From the NCBI RefSeq assembly GCF_019218295.1, contig NZ_JAHUZF010000006.1, positions 2,053,649 to 2,117,648 on the forward strand: a stretch of DNA of 64,000 nt, given 5' to 3'. How positions within the stretch are numbered: position 1 is the first letter of the stretch; every line of letters begins with the position of its first letter. The notes under the pieces were generated by a model that was not told the DNA's origin, did no database searches, and saw only the letters and a program-made list of their open reading frames with translations. The DNA is from Maritimibacter sp. DP1N21-5. Lineage in GTDB: Bacteria > Pseudomonadota > Alphaproteobacteria > Rhodobacterales > Rhodobacteraceae. Positions 9,676 to 19,608 of the stretch are shown here, piece after piece. Made by a program: the position numbers and the translations under genes.

Positions 9676-9682
9676 TTGCGTC

Positions 9683-10486
9683 ATGCGACGCGCGCTTGCC
9701 CTTGCCCTGATGCTTGGACCCTCGGCCCTCTGGGCGGAGGGGTCCAAGGTGGATTACACCTTTTCGAGGGAAATGGCGGCCCGACCCGTCACCGGCGGGG
9801 AAAGCCGCGTCAACTCCGATCCAGTGCTCGCCTATGTCGAGGCGAATGTCACCGAAACGCTCTATCACGAGCTGGCCCACGCGCTCATCGACGTGCTGGA
9901 CCTTCCGGTCTATGGGCCGGAAGAATTCGCCGCCGACATGTTCGCGATCGTCCTGATGAACCGGCTGCACGACGGTGCAACGGTTGGGGACATGGCGCGC
10001 GACGTAGGGCAGAACTACCGAATCTATGCCGAACATGCGGGCGACCATCCCGACGACCTTGCCCTGTGGGACGTTCATGGCCCGGACATGCAACGGTATT
10101 ACAACTTCGCCTGCCTGATGTACGGCGCCGACATTCAGGGGCGCGAGACGATGCTGGCTGAATTCGACCTGCCGGAAGAACGCGCCGAGACCTGCGAGGA
10201 CGAGTATCGCCTCGCCGCGCGAAGTTGGGGGGCGGTGCTCGACAGTCTGGCCACCGACGCGCCCGGGCAGTCGGTGCGCATCGACTGGGTGCTCAACGAA
10301 GGCGATCACCTGACCGACTTCGTCAAGGGCGAGGTCGCCCGTCTGAACGCGGCCATGGTGCTCCCCGAACCGGTGACGGTCAGCGTCATTCCCTGCGGAC
10401 AATCGAACGCCTTTTATGACCCGGACCCACGCGAGATCCTGATCTGCACCGAACTGGGCGAGGAACTGGCGGCGCTCGCGGAATAG
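9683..10486 (+). CDS. DUF4344 domain exported putative metallopeptidase
   Basis: A 267-residue protein starting at ATG 9683 with a short signal peptide (MRRALALALMLGPSALWAEG). It contains the zinc-peptidase motif HELAH, preceded by VTETLYHELAHALID, and later FAADMFAIVLMN, which could supply a third ligand. This matches the DUF4344 family of putative metallopeptidases. Four or more cysteines in the second half (FACLMYG, AETCEDE, IPCGQS, LICTELGEE) suggest disulfides in the periplasm. It starts 7 bp after the mch stop, so it may be co-transcribed with mch. The substrate is unknown. Confidence 0.78.
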   Translation: MRRALALALMLGPSALWAEGSKVDYTFSREMAARPVTGGESRVNSDPVLAYVEANVTETLYHELAHALIDVLDLPVYGPEEFAADMFAIVLMNRLHDGATVGDMARDVGQNYRIYAEHAGDHPDDLALWDVHGPDMQRYYNFACLMYGADIQGRETMLAEFDLPEERAETCEDEYRLAARSWGAVLDSLATDAPGQSVRIDWVLNEGDHLTDFVKGEVARLNAAMVLPEPVTVSVIPCGQSNAFYDPDPREILICTELGEELAALAE

Positions 10487-10598
10487 ACCGCGCCGGTCGC
10501 CGGGCATGGACCCTGCCCTGCGGTCCCGGACCCCGGGAAATCGTGATTTGTCCGCAGCATGCTGACTTTCGGCGAGGCAGCGTCCGCTGGCGCCCAAC

Positions 10599-10629
10599 TG
10601 TGATCACAAGACATTTGCGTGTGATCACA
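10599..10629 (+). promoter_or_regulatory. paired TGTGATCACA palindromes upstream of sdhC
   Basis: Two identical 10-bp palindromes lie at 10599-10608 and 10620-10629. Their centres are 21 bp apart and the spacer is AGACATTTGCG. The element is about 135-165 bp upstream of the sdhC ATG. Sequence, spacing and spacer (AGA...TTTGCG) match the element upstream of sucC in the same orientation relative to the gene. It is very probably the binding site of a shared regulator. The 278-bp region between the DUF4344 gene and sdhC shows no other feature. Confidence 0.75.
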
Positions 10630-10764
10630 ACACTTCGAAATCCGTGGTGTTAGCGCCTGTCAGCCCCATTTTTCCGTAATCCGCGCGTGACTCTCGCCCG
10701 CTCCCGGGTCTAAGACATGCCGCAATTGCACAAGCCTTCGCCAACTGCATCGAAAGGTCGCTTC

Positions 10765-11148
10765 ATGGCTGATGTGAACCCGCAGGGTCGCCCCCTTTCC
10801 CCCCACCTTCAGGTTTATAGCCTGCCGCTGAACGCGAAACTGTCGATCCTGCACCGGATCGCTGGCGCCGCGCTGAGCGTGACCGCCGTGCTGGTCGTCT
10901 GGTATTTCCTCGCGCTCGCCACCGGGCCGGAATATTTCGAAACCGCCAGCGCCGTGCTCACCTCGTGGTTCGGGGACATCGTGTTCTTCCTCTCGGCCTG
11001 CGGGCTGTGGTTCCACTTTGCGAACGGCGTGCGCCATCTCATCTGGGACACCGGCAGCTATTTCGGCGCCAAGACCACACAGCGTTCGGCGATCTTCGGT
11101 CTCGTCTTCGCCGTGATCATGGTCGCCATCACCGTCATCGTCGCGTAA
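10765..11148 (+). CDS. sdhC: succinate dehydrogenase cytochrome b556 subunit
   Basis: Membrane anchor of succinate dehydrogenase (complex II), 127 residues from ATG 10765. I chose this start because MADVNPQGRPLSPHLQVY is the usual opening; an upstream start at 10717 has no support. Three transmembrane helices are visible. The conserved HRIAG motif (about residues 31-35) lines the quinone site, and WFHFANGVRHLIWD carries the likely haem-ligand histidine. It is first in sdhCDAB, and sdhD follows after 11 bp with an in-between ribosome-binding site (GGGAGG). Confidence 0.95.
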   Translation: MADVNPQGRPLSPHLQVYSLPLNAKLSILHRIAGAALSVTAVLVVWYFLALATGPEYFETASAVLTSWFGDIVFFLSACGLWFHFANGVRHLIWDTGSYFGAKTTQRSAIFGLVFAVIMVAITVIVA

Positions 11149-11159
11149 GGGAGGACCTC

Positions 11160-11537
11160 ATGCGTTATCAGACCGACCGCTCGCGCGTCGAAGGACTTGG
11201 CTCGGCCAAGTCGGGCACGAAACATTTCTGGGAACAGCGTATCAGCTCGATTGCGCTCCTGTTCCTCGTACCGCTCTTCGTCTTCCCCTTCGCCTACAAC
11301 CTTGGCGACGGCTATGAAGAGGTTCTGGCGGCCTATTCGCATCCGGTGAACGCCGTGATCGCCGTCGCTTTTTTCATCACCACCTTCCTGCACCTGTTCC
11401 AAGGCTTGCAGGAGATCATCGCGGATTACGTCCACGGGCGGCGCGGCATGATCCTCATGATCGCGACGCGGCTGCTTTGCTCGCTCTTCGCTCTCGTCGG
11501 CATCTACGCCGTCATCAAAATTTCGCTCGGGGCCTGA
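11160..11537 (+). CDS. sdhD: succinate dehydrogenase hydrophobic membrane anchor subunit
   Basis: Second membrane anchor of complex II, 125 residues from ATG 11160 ([20 protein letters not shown]), preceded by GGGAGGACCTC. It has three hydrophobic helices. The [17 protein letters not shown] segment ahead of helix 1 is typical of alphaproteobacterial SdhD, and histidines in [19 protein letters not shown] are in the haem/quinone region. The frame is open further upstream inside sdhC, but the start here fits length and spacing. Confidence 0.94.
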   Translation: MRYQTDRSRVEGLGSAKSGTKHFWEQRISSIALLFLVPLFVFPFAYNLGDGYEEVLAAYSHPVNAVIAVAFFITTFLHLFQGLQEIIADYVHGRRGMILMIATRLLCSLFALVGIYAVIKISLGA

Positions 11538-11547
11538 GGGACGGACC

Positions 11548-13353
11548 ATGGCAGAATACGCATACGAAACGCATGAATATGACGTGGTCGTCGTGGGCGC
11601 CGGTGGCGCGGGCCTGCGCGCAACGCTGGGCATGGCCGAACAGGGGCTCAAGACCGCCTGCGTGACCAAGGTCTTTCCGACCCGCTCGCACACGGTTGCC
11701 GCGCAGGGCGGGATCGCCGCCTCGCTTGGCAACATGGGCCCGGACAGCTGGCAGTGGCATATGTACGACACCGTGAAGGGGTCGGACTGGCTGGGCGACA
11801 CGGACGCGATGGAATACCTCGCGCGTGAAGCGCCCGCGGCTGTGTATGAGCTCGAACACTACGGCGTGCCCTTCTCGCGCACCGAGGAAGGCAAGATCTA
11901 CCAGCGCCCCTTCGGCGGTCACACGACCGAGTTCGGCGAAGGCCCCGCGGTGCAGCGCACCTGTGCCGCCGCCGACCGCACCGGCCACGCGATCCTGCAC
12001 ACGCTCTACGGTCAGTCGCTGAAGAACAACGCCGAGTTCTACATCGAGTATTTCGCCATCGACCTGATCATGTCGGAGGACGGCGTCTGTCAGGGCGTGG
12101 TCTGCTGGAAACTGGACGACGGCACCTTCCACGTCTTCAACGCGAAGATGGTGGTCCTGGCGACTGGCGGCTATGGCCGCGCCTATTTCTCGGCCACCTC
12201 GGCGCACACCTGCACCGGCGACGGTGGCGGCATGGTGGCGCGCGCGGGCCTGCCGCTTCAGGACATGGAGTTCGTGCAGTTCCATCCGACCGGCATCTAC
12301 GGCTCCGGCTGTCTGATCACCGAAGGCGCGCGTGGCGAAGGTGGCTACCTCACCAACTCAGAAGGCGAGCGGTTCATGGAGCGCTATGCGCCCCACTACA
12401 AGGACCTTGCGCCGCGCGACTATGTCTCCCGCTGCATGACCATGGAGATACGCGAAGGCCGCGGTGTGGGCGAACATGGCGACCACATCCACCTCAACCT
12501 GTCGCACCTCCCCGCCGAAGCGCTGGCGGAACGTCTGCCGGGGATTTCGGAGTCTGCCAAGATTTTCGCGGGCGTCGACGTCACGAAGGAACCGATCCCG
12601 GTGCTGCCGACCGTGCACTACAACATGGGTGGCATCCCGACGAACTACTACGGCGAAGTGCTGAACCCGACCGAGGGCAACCAGAATGCCGTCGTTCCCG
12701 GCCTCATGGCCGTGGGCGAGGCGGGCTGTGCCTCGGTCCATGGCGCGAACCGGCTTGGGTCCAACTCGCTCATCGACCTCGTGGTCTTTGGCCGCGCCGC
12801 AGCGATCCGGGCGGGCAAGGTGGTCGATGCCTCCGCGGCGAACCCGAAGCTCAATCAGGCGTCGATCGACAAGGCCTTCGACCGTTTCGACGGGCTGCGC
12901 AATGCCAATGGCGGCACGCCGACCGCCGAACTCCGGCTCGAGATGCAAAAGACCATGCAGGCCGACGCCGCGGTGTTCCGGACCGACAAGACACTGGCCG
13001 AGGGGGTCGAGAAGATGACCGCCATCGCCGCCAAGATCGGCGACCTCAAGGTGACGGACCGCTCGCTCTTCTGGAACTCCGACCTCATGGAGACGCTGGA
13101 ACTCACGAACCTCATGCCGAACGCGCTTGCCACCATTCACGGAGCGGAAGCGCGCAAGGAAAGCCGTGGGGCCCATGCGTCGGAAGACCACGACAAGCGC
13201 GACGACGACAAATGGCGCGTGCACACGATTTCGCGCGTCGACGGGAACAAGGTGGACCTCACCTATCGTCCAGTTATCGTCGATCCGCTGACCACCGAAG
13301 ATCAGGGTGGGATTTCGCTCAAGACTATCGCGCCGAAAGCGCGGACGTTCTAA
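11548..13353 (+). CDS. sdhA: succinate dehydrogenase flavoprotein subunit
   Basis: Catalytic flavoprotein of complex II, oxidising succinate to fumarate; 601 residues, full length. The FAD Rossmann motif [15 protein letters not shown] lies near residue 15. The histidine for covalent FAD attachment is in [14 protein letters not shown]. The substrate-site segment [20 protein letters not shown] and [18 protein letters not shown] are intact. It follows sdhD by 10 bp and is followed by sdhB after 12 bp. Confidence 0.98.
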   Translation: MAEYAYETHEYDVVVVGAGGAGLRATLGMAEQGLKTACVTKVFPTRSHTVAAQGGIAASLGNMGPDSWQWHMYDTVKGSDWLGDTDAMEYLAREAPAAVYELEHYGVPFSRTEEGKIYQRPFGGHTTEFGEGPAVQRTCAAADRTGHAILHTLYGQSLKNNAEFYIEYFAIDLIMSEDGVCQGVVCWKLDDGTFHVFNAKMVVLATGGYGRAYFSATSAHTCTGDGGGMVARAGLPLQDMEFVQFHPTGIYGSGCLITEGARGEGGYLTNSEGERFMERYAPHYKDLAPRDYVSRCMTMEIREGRGVGEHGDHIHLNLSHLPAEALAERLPGISESAKIFAGVDVTKEPIPVLPTVHYNMGGIPTNYYGEVLNPTEGNQNAVVPGLMAVGEAGCASVHGANRLGSNSLIDLVVFGRAAAIRAGKVVDASAANPKLNQASIDKAFDRFDGLRNANGGTPTAELRLEMQKTMQADAAVFRTDKTLAEGVEKMTAIAAKIGDLKVTDRSLFWNSDLMETLELTNLMPNALATIHGAEARKESRGAHASEDHDKRDDDKWRVHTISRVDGNKVDLTYRPVIVDPLTTEDQGGISLKTIAPKARTF

Positions 13354-13365
13354 GGAGACACGTAG

Positions 13366-14145
13366 ATGGTTGAACTCGCACTCCCCAAGAACTCCCGGAT
13401 CCGAACCGGCAAGACCTGGCCAAAGCCCGCCGGCGCGACGAACGTCCGCAAGTTCATGATCTACCGCTGGACGCCCGACGATGGCGAAAACCCGCGGGTC
13501 GACACCTATTTCCTCGACATGGACAAATGCGGGCCGATGGTTCTGGACGCCCTCATCAAAATCAAGAATGAGATCGACCCGACGCTCACCTTCCGCCGCT
13601 CCTGCCGCGAAGGGATCTGCGGCTCATGCGCGATGAACATCGACGGGCGCAACCACCTCGCCTGTATCTTCGGGCTGGACGAGATCAAGGGCGATGTGAA
13701 GATCTATCCCCTGCCCCACATGCCCGTGGTGCGCGACCTCGTCCCCGATCTCACGCTCTTCTACGCGCAGCATGCCTCGATCATGCCGTGGCTCGAGACC
13801 AAGACGAACGCGCCGCAGAAGGAGTGGCGCCAGTCCATCGAAGACCGCAAGAAGCTTGACGGTCTTTATGAATGCGTTATGTGCGCGTCCTGCTCGACCG
13901 CCTGTCCGTCCTACTGGTGGAACCAGGATCGCTACCTCGGGCCGGCCGCGTTGCTCCATGCCTACCGCTGGATCATCGACTCGCGGGACGAGGCGACCGG
14001 CGAGCGTCTGGACGACCTCGAGGATCCGTTCAAGCTCTACCGCTGCCACACGATCATGAACTGCGCCGAGACCTGCCCCAAGGGGCTGAACCCGGCCAAG
14101 GCGATTGCCGAGATCAAGAAGATGATGGTGCAGCGCTCGATCTAA
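13366..14145 (+). CDS. sdhB: succinate dehydrogenase iron-sulfur subunit
   Basis: Electron-transfer subunit of complex II, 259 residues. All three cluster motifs are present: the [2Fe-2S] ligands in [15 protein letters not shown], the [4Fe-4S] ligands in [13 protein letters not shown], and the [3Fe-4S] ligands in [17 protein letters not shown]. It is the last gene of sdhCDAB and is followed 23 bp later by a strong intrinsic terminator. Confidence 0.98.
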   Translation: MVELALPKNSRIRTGKTWPKPAGATNVRKFMIYRWTPDDGENPRVDTYFLDMDKCGPMVLDALIKIKNEIDPTLTFRRSCREGICGSCAMNIDGRNHLACIFGLDEIKGDVKIYPLPHMPVVRDLVPDLTLFYAQHASIMPWLETKTNAPQKEWRQSIEDRKKLDGLYECVMCASCSTACPSYWWNQDRYLGPAALLHAYRWIIDSRDEATGERLDDLEDPFKLYRCHTIMNCAETCPKGLNPAKAIAEIKKMMVQRSI

Positions 14146-14168
14146 GGCGAAAGCTCGGTTTCTTTCAG

Positions 14169-14205
14169 GGCCCCGTCGGCGCGACCGGCGGGGCCTTTTC
14201 CTTTT
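14169..14205 (+). terminator. rho-independent terminator of sdhCDAB
   Basis: An 11-bp stem (GGCCCCGTCGG paired with CCGGCGGGGCC, one G-T pair) with a 5-nt loop is followed by TTTTCCTTTT. It lies directly after sdhB and is the clearest intrinsic terminator in the window. Confidence 0.9.
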
Positions 14206-14261
14206 CGTTGCACGCGCGGGAGCCTCGCGGCATGGTTGCGCCATAGCGGCAGGAGCATGTC

Positions 14262-15695
14262 ATGCGTGGATCTTTGGGATTTCGGTTCTTCATCGTGGGC
14301 GTGCTGACGGTCCTCATGGTCATCCCCCTCATGCTCGCCTCCGAGGTGATCAATTCGCGCAAGAACTACTCCCGCGACGCGGTGCGCGAGGTCGGTCGGG
14401 AGTGGGGCGGCGAGCAGGTGCTGTCCGGCCCCATGCTGGTCCTGCCGGTGAGCGAAGAGGTTACGCGCGTGATCTCGGAACCCGTCATCGACGAAGAGAG
14501 CGGGGCGCAGCAGTTGGACGCGAACGGAAACCCCGTGACCCGGCCCCTGTCGCGGCTCGAACGGGTAACGCGCGACCCGATCCGACTACTGCCGGGCCGC
14601 TACGACGTCACGATGCGGACCGAGACCGAGATGCGTTACCGGGGCATCTTCAACGTCCCGGTCTACCGCGCCGCGGTGGGAATGGACTTCGATTTCCCGG
14701 TAGAGGCCGCCGAGACGGCGCTGGTCGGCCAAGAGGAAATCGACTGGGCGGGCGCGCGGCTCGTGGTCAACCTCACCTCGAACGCGGCGCTGCGCGGGGT
14801 GGCGACGCTGACCGGCGACGGCGCGGAGATCGCCATCGAACCCATCGCGAGCGGTGGTTATCTGGGCGGGATCGAGGCGGCAATCACGGATGTGCGCGCA
14901 ATCGACGGCTACCGGCTCGACCTTGGCCTGAACGGCGCGCAATACCTCCAGATCGTGCCAGTGGGGCGCAATACCGCTGTCACGATCGAAAGCGACTGGC
15001 CCCACCCCAGCTTCACGGGCGGCTTCCTGCCCGACGGATCGACCATCACCGACGCGGGCTTCGAGGCGACATGGACCATCCCGCACCTTGCCCGCACCTT
15101 GCCGCAGGTGAGCCGAGAGGATTTCACCGAAGCGATGCGCAGCAACATGGCCTTCGGCGTCGATTTCTACGAGCCGAACGACTTCTATCAAAAGGCCTAC
15201 CGCGCGGCGAAATACGGCATCCTCTTCATCGCGCTCACCTTCCTCACGGTTCTGCTCATCGATCGCAATACCACGCGCCCCGCGCACCCCGTACAATACG
15301 TGCTGATCGGTCTCGCGCAGACGGTCTTTGTCCTGCTCATGGTCGCCTATGCCGAGCAGATCGGCTTCACGGCGGCCTATGCGCTGTCGTCGGGGGCGAC
15401 GATCCTGCTCATCACGCTTTTTGGCTGGGTCGGGCTGAAGCTCGGGAGCCGCACACCGGTCCTTGGCGCTATGCTCCTGGTCGTCTACGCCGTGCTCTAT
15501 TTCATCCTGAAGAGCGCCGACTATGCACTTATCGCAGGCTCCACGCTCGCCTTCCTCGCTCTGGCAGCGACCATGTGGCTCACCCGGAACGAGGATTGGT
15601 ATGGGCCGGGCGAGCCGGGGGCCCGGCTTTTCAGGCGCGAGGCGAAACCGGTGCCGACTGCACCGCCACAGGCACCGGGAAGCCCGGCACCCTGA
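14262..15695 (+). CDS. creD: CreD family inner-membrane protein
   Basis: A 477-residue inner-membrane protein of the CreD (cell envelope integrity) family. One N-terminal transmembrane helix (FRFFIVGVLTVLMVIPLMLA) is followed by a large periplasmic domain (about residues 40-300) and then five or six C-terminal helices starting near KYGILFIALTFLTVLLI. The family signature SGPMLVLPV is near residue 55. In enterobacteria CreD belongs to the CreBC regulon and affects envelope stability; here no creBC genes are adjacent. Start ATG 14262, preceded by AGGAG. Confidence 0.88.
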   Translation: MRGSLGFRFFIVGVLTVLMVIPLMLASEVINSRKNYSRDAVREVGREWGGEQVLSGPMLVLPVSEEVTRVISEPVIDEESGAQQLDANGNPVTRPLSRLERVTRDPIRLLPGRYDVTMRTETEMRYRGIFNVPVYRAAVGMDFDFPVEAAETALVGQEEIDWAGARLVVNLTSNAALRGVATLTGDGAEIAIEPIASGGYLGGIEAAITDVRAIDGYRLDLGLNGAQYLQIVPVGRNTAVTIESDWPHPSFTGGFLPDGSTITDAGFEATWTIPHLARTLPQVSREDFTEAMRSNMAFGVDFYEPNDFYQKAYRAAKYGILFIALTFLTVLLIDRNTTRPAHPVQYVLIGLAQTVFVLLMVAYAEQIGFTAAYALSSGATILLITLFGWVGLKLGSRTPVLGAMLLVVYAVLYFILKSADYALIAGSTLAFLALAATMWLTRNEDWYGPGEPGARLFRREAKPVPTAPPQAPGSPAP

Positions 15696-15720
15696 CAGGG
15701 TCGGGACCCGGCCCTTCCGG

Positions 15721-18243
15721 TCACTCCCGCGCGCGCAGGACCTGCGCCGGACGGGCCGAGAGCGGGCGCAGGGAAAATCCGAGCCCGGCCAGAAGGGTAA
15801 GCGCGATGCCCCCCGCCACGATGGCGACGGCGGACACGGGTTCGAACACGAAGTCGGTGCGCATCACGAAGGTCGAGACCGCCCAGCCCGCCATGGCGCC
15901 CGCGAAAACCGCGACGATCCCGGCGGCCGCACCGAGGATCGCGGACCTGAGGGCGAAGTTTGCAAGGATCCGGCCACGAGGTGCCCCGAGCGTCTTCAGG
16001 ATCGCGGCCTCGTAGGTCCGGGCGCGCACACCGGCGGCGGCGGCCCCGATCAACACCACCGCTCCGGTGGCCAAGGTAACAAGCGCGCCATAGGTGACGG
16101 CGGCCGCGATGGTCGACATGAGGTCCGTCGCCCGTCCGATGGCATCCCGGACTGAGATCATCGTGATGTTGGGATAGGCCCGGGAAATATCGCGCAGAAG
16201 CGCCGCTTCGGCCTCCGGCTCGGCATAGATCGTGGCAAGCCAGGAATGCGGTGCACCAGCAAGGGCCGAGGGGTTCATCGTGATCGTGAAATTCATCGCG
16301 GCGGAAGAAAAATCGACATCCCGAAAGCTCGCCAGCGTTCCCGTGATCTCGCGTCCCAGGATGTTGATCGTCATCGTATCCCCGAGCGACAGACCGATTT
16401 CCTCGGCCTCTTCGGCCACGAAGCTGATGAGCGGCGGACCGTCATAGTCCTCGGCCCACCAGTCGCCTTCGGTGATCTCAGTGCGCGCGGGAAGGGCTGC
16501 GGCATAGGTCACGCCCCGGTCGCCGGTGACGATCCAGTGATCCCCGGCCACCTCGCGGGCGGGGCGCCCGTTGATTTCGGTGATGATGCCGCGCAGCATG
16601 GGCGCCGCGTCCATGCGACTGACAGCCGTGTCGCCGGTCACCCGGTCCCGGATCGCGTCGATCTGGTCGGGCTGAATGTCGACGACGAAGAAGCTCGGCG
16701 CGATGTCGGGCAGCTCGCGCGCAATCGAGCCGCGCAGATTGTTGTCCACCTGTCCCACGGCGGCCAGAACCGACAGCCCAAGTCCAAGCGAGAGGACCAC
16801 CGAAGCGGCCTCGTTCCCCGGTCCGCCGACCGAAGCGAGCGCCATGCGCAGGCTGGGCCGGCCACGCAAGGCTGGCCGACGGGCAAGCCGGCGCGACAGG
16901 CCACGCACCCCCTGCCCGGCCAGCACCAGAAGCAGAAAGGCCGCCGAAATCCCGAAAGCCGACCAGAGCGCAATCTCCGCCATGCCAGAAAAGAACGCGG
17001 CGCTCCCGACGAGCAGGCCGAGGAGGACCAAGGTGACGACGATCCAGAGCGGGCGCGGCCATCCTTCGGCCCCGAAGGCCGCGTCCCGAAAGAGCGCCGC
17101 GGCCCGGATGTTCTCGGATTTCGCGAGCGGCCAGAGGGTGAAGAGCGCGGCAGCGATCACACCATAGAGCGCGGCCTCGGCCAGCGGCCCGGGACGGATC
17201 GAAATATCGGCGGGGATCGGCAGGTTCGCCGTGATGATGGGCCCGGCGACAAGGGGAAGCAGTGCCCCGAGCACCAGCCCGATCAGAAGGCCGAACGCGG
17301 TGAGCACCCCGATCTGTAGCGCATAGGTCATCATGATCGTACTGCGCGCGGCGCCAAGCGTCTTCAGGGTCGCGATCACCTCGGTCTTGGTTTCGAGATA
17401 GGCGCGGACGGCGGCGGAAATGCCGACACCACCCACGGCGAGCCCGGCAAGCCCCACGAGAACGAGGAATGATCCCAGCCGGTCGATGAACTCGCTCACA
17501 CCGGGCGCGCCGTTGCGGGCATCCCGCCACCTGGGCGCCGAGCCGGCCATCGCGGCCTCGGTCCGGTCCTTCAACGCGCCCAAGGCGGTCCCTTCCGGCA
17601 GGCGAAGGCGATATTCCGCATCGAAAAGCGTGCCTTCGGCCAGAAGCCCGGAGGAGGCGAGCGCGGAGGTGAGCACGACCGTGGGCGGTCCGAAGTCAAA
17701 GCCGCCGCCGGCATTGTCGGGCGCGCGCACAAGTGCGGCGGACAGCCGGAAATCCTGCTCGCCGAGCCGGATCACGTCGCCGATCCCAAGCTCCAGCCGC
17801 GCGATGAGAAGCGGGTCGAGCACCGCACCGGGAAGCCCGTCGCGATCCCCGAGCGCCTCGTCGAGCGGAAGCGGCGGGTCAAGGACGACCTCCCCGTAGA
17901 TGGGCCAGGCGCCATCCACCGCCTTGACCTGCGTCAGGGCGCGGTCCGAACCATCCGGCAATGTCGCCATGGAGCGAAAGTCGATGACCTCGCCGACCTC
18001 CTCGGAAATCGAGGCCAGATAGCTCAGGTCCTCCGCGGAGGCGCGGCGATAGGTCAACTCCACGCTGGCATCGCCACCCAGAAGAACGGCCCCCTGTTCC
18101 CTGATCCCCGCTTCGATGCTGTCGCGCACCGATCCCACCGCGGCGATGGCCGCAACGCCCAGCGCAAGGCAGGCGAGGAAGACGCGAAAGCCCGACAGGC
18201 CCCCGCGCAGTTCACGGCGTGCGATCTTCCAGGCAATGGTCAT
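15721..18243 (-). CDS. ABC transporter permease, FtsX/YbbP type
   Basis: An 840-residue permease with an N-terminal helix (residues ~18-40), a periplasmic domain and two FtsX-type four-helix blocks, roughly residues 255-430 and 710-835. This is the layout of YbbP-like permeases, which with their ATPase are thought to act on envelope lipids or proteins rather than import solutes. ATG 18243 is chosen because it overlaps the ATPase stop by 4 bp (ATGA), showing translational coupling. The next gene upstream is a divergent tesA-like esterase. The tesA/ybbA/ybbP arrangement matches that of E. coli. Confidence 0.88.
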   Translation of the reverse strand: MTIAWKIARRELRGGLSGFRVFLACLALGVAAIAAVGSVRDSIEAGIREQGAVLLGGDASVELTYRRASAEDLSYLASISEEVGEVIDFRSMATLPDGSDRALTQVKAVDGAWPIYGEVVLDPPLPLDEALGDRDGLPGAVLDPLLIARLELGIGDVIRLGEQDFRLSAALVRAPDNAGGGFDFGPPTVVLTSALASSGLLAEGTLFDAEYRLRLPEGTALGALKDRTEAAMAGSAPRWRDARNGAPGVSEFIDRLGSFLVLVGLAGLAVGGVGISAAVRAYLETKTEVIATLKTLGAARSTIMMTYALQIGVLTAFGLLIGLVLGALLPLVAGPIITANLPIPADISIRPGPLAEAALYGVIAAALFTLWPLAKSENIRAAALFRDAAFGAEGWPRPLWIVVTLVLLGLLVGSAAFFSGMAEIALWSAFGISAAFLLLVLAGQGVRGLSRRLARRPALRGRPSLRMALASVGGPGNEAASVVLSLGLGLSVLAAVGQVDNNLRGSIARELPDIAPSFFVVDIQPDQIDAIRDRVTGDTAVSRMDAAPMLRGIITEINGRPAREVAGDHWIVTGDRGVTYAAALPARTEITEGDWWAEDYDGPPLISFVAEEAEEIGLSLGDTMTINILGREITGTLASFRDVDFSSAAMNFTITMNPSALAGAPHSWLATIYAEPEAEAALLRDISRAYPNITMISVRDAIGRATDLMSTIAAAVTYGALVTLATGAVVLIGAAAAGVRARTYEAAILKTLGAPRGRILANFALRSAILGAAAGIVAVFAGAMAGWAVSTFVMRTDFVFEPVSAVAIVAGGIALTLLAGLGFSLRPLSARPAQVLRARE

Positions 18244-18911
18244 GCGGCAAGCGCGCCGTCTTCGATGCGGATCACCCTGTCGCATCTTTCCGCAAGGTCG
18301 GGCGCGTGAGTGACGAGGACCAGGGTCGACCCGTGGCGGTCGCGCAGCCCGAAGAGAAGGTCCATGATCGCCTGCCCCGTCGTTCCGTCGAGATTTCCCG
18401 TGGGCTCATCCGCGAGAAGGATGTCCGGTCGTGTTACCGCAGCCCGCGCGAGCGCGACACGCTGCTGTTCGCCGCCCGACATCTGCGACGGATAATGCCC
18501 GGCCCGGTGCTCCAGACCCACTGCCGAAAGCTCCGCCTCGGCGCGGGCAAAGGCATCGGGCGCGCCGGCAAGTTCCAGCGGCGTTGCGACGTTTTCCAGA
18601 GCGGTCATCGTCGGAATAAGGTGGAAGGATTGGAAGACCACCCCCATATGATCCCTTCGAAAGCGGGCGAGCGCGTCTTCGTCCATCGGTCCAAGATCCC
18701 GGCCCAGTGCCGACACCCGACCCGATGTCGCGCGTTCCAACCCGCCCATGAGCATGAGGAGTGAGCTTTTGCCAGACCCGCTTGGCCCCGTGAGCCCGAC
18801 CGTTTCGCCCCGCCCGATGGACAGCGTAATGCCCCGCAGGATATCCACCGGCCCGGCATTGCCCATGAGGCTGAGGTCGACCCCTGAGAGATCAAGAACG
18901 GTTTGGGTCAT
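18240..18911 (-). CDS. ABC transporter ATP-binding protein, YbbA/LolD type
   Basis: A 223-residue ATPase of the MacB/LolD/YbbA group. It has Walker [10 protein letters not shown] (about residues 42-50), a Q-loop in [18 protein letters not shown], signature [13 protein letters not shown] and Walker [13 protein letters not shown] followed by the H-loop VTHAPDLAE. The ATG at 18911 gives the normal family length; an upstream start at 19028 would overlap the divergent esterase. It shares a 4-bp overlap with the permease gene. It is expected to work with that permease as a mechanotransmission-type transporter. Confidence 0.92.
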   Translation of the reverse strand: MTQTVLDLSGVDLSLMGNAGPVDILRGITLSIGRGETVGLTGPSGSGKSSLLMLMGGLERATSGRVSALGRDLGPMDEDALARFRRDHMGVVFQSFHLIPTMTALENVATPLELAGAPDAFARAEAELSAVGLEHRAGHYPSQMSGGEQQRVALARAAVTRPDILLADEPTGNLDGTTGQAIMDLLFGLRDRHGSTLVLVTHAPDLAERCDRVIRIEDGALAA

Positions 18912-18981
18912 GGGCGGGGTCCTTCGGCGTCTTCGCTCATGGGCATGTAAGCCTGCCGCGAGCATATCCAAGGGGCTGTTA

Positions 18982-19608
18982 ATGCTTCCTTTCCTCGTGT
19001 TGCCTTCCTTCGCGGATCCCGTCCGCATCCTCGCCTTCGGGGACAGCCTGACACAGGGCTATGGCCTGCCCCAGAACCAGGGGCTCGTGCCCGTGCTGGA
19101 AGGCTGGTTGCGCGCGAGGGATGCCGAGGTGAACGTGGTCAATGCGGGCGTGTCGGGCGATACCACCACCGGGGGACTGGGACGGCTCGACTGGTCGCTG
19201 ACCGAGGATATCGACGCCGTCATCGTGGCGCTTGGCGGCAACGACCTCCTGCGGGGCACGCCGCCCGGGACGGTGGAAGGCAACCTCGACAAGATCCTTC
19301 AGAAGATCGGCGACCGGGGCCTGCCTGTCCTGCTGGTGGGATACAAGGCGACGCCGAACTACGGCCCGGACTACAAGACCGCCTTCGACGCGCTCTATCC
19401 GCGGCTGGCTGAACGGCATGACGCGATCTTCTTTCCCTATGTCTTCGAGGGCATGGCCGAGGCCGTGGCAACCGGAACCGTGACGCAGGAGGATCTCTTG
19501 CAAAGCGACGGCATCCATCCCAATGCGACCGGTGTCCGGCTCAACGTCGATGCCATGGGGCCCAGCGTGCTGTCGCTCTATGAAGCCGCGCGCGCGATGT
19601 CCGACTAG
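18982..19608 (+). CDS. SGNH/GDSL arylesterase, TesA-like
   Basis: A 208-residue secreted SGNH hydrolase starting at ATG 18982, with a short hydrophobic leader (MLPFLVLPSFADPV). The four SGNH blocks are present: GDSLTQGYG with the nucleophilic serine, the block I-II glycine in NAGVSGDTTTGG, the asparagine in LGGNDLLRG, and the catalytic Asp-His in SDGIHPN. These enzymes hydrolyse thioesters, aryl esters and lysophospholipids in the periplasm. It is divergent from the ybbAP-like genes, as tesA is in E. coli. Its stop codon overlaps the stop of the convergent DUF4198 gene (19605-19608). Confidence 0.92.
   Translation: MLPFLVLPSFADPVRILAFGDSLTQGYGLPQNQGLVPVLEGWLRARDAEVNVVNAGVSGDTTTGGLGRLDWSLTEDIDAVIVALGGNDLLRGTPPGTVEGNLDKILQKIGDRGLPVLLVGYKATPNYGPDYKTAFDALYPRLAERHDAIFFPYVFEGMAEAVATGTVTQEDLLQSDGIHPNATGVRLNVDAMGPSVLSLYEAARAMSD

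Noticed and set aside
14402..16015. Plus-strand frame of 537 codons overlapping creD and the permease end
   Set aside because: It is a second frame of creD, very rich in arginine, running on into antisense of the permease; no family recognised.
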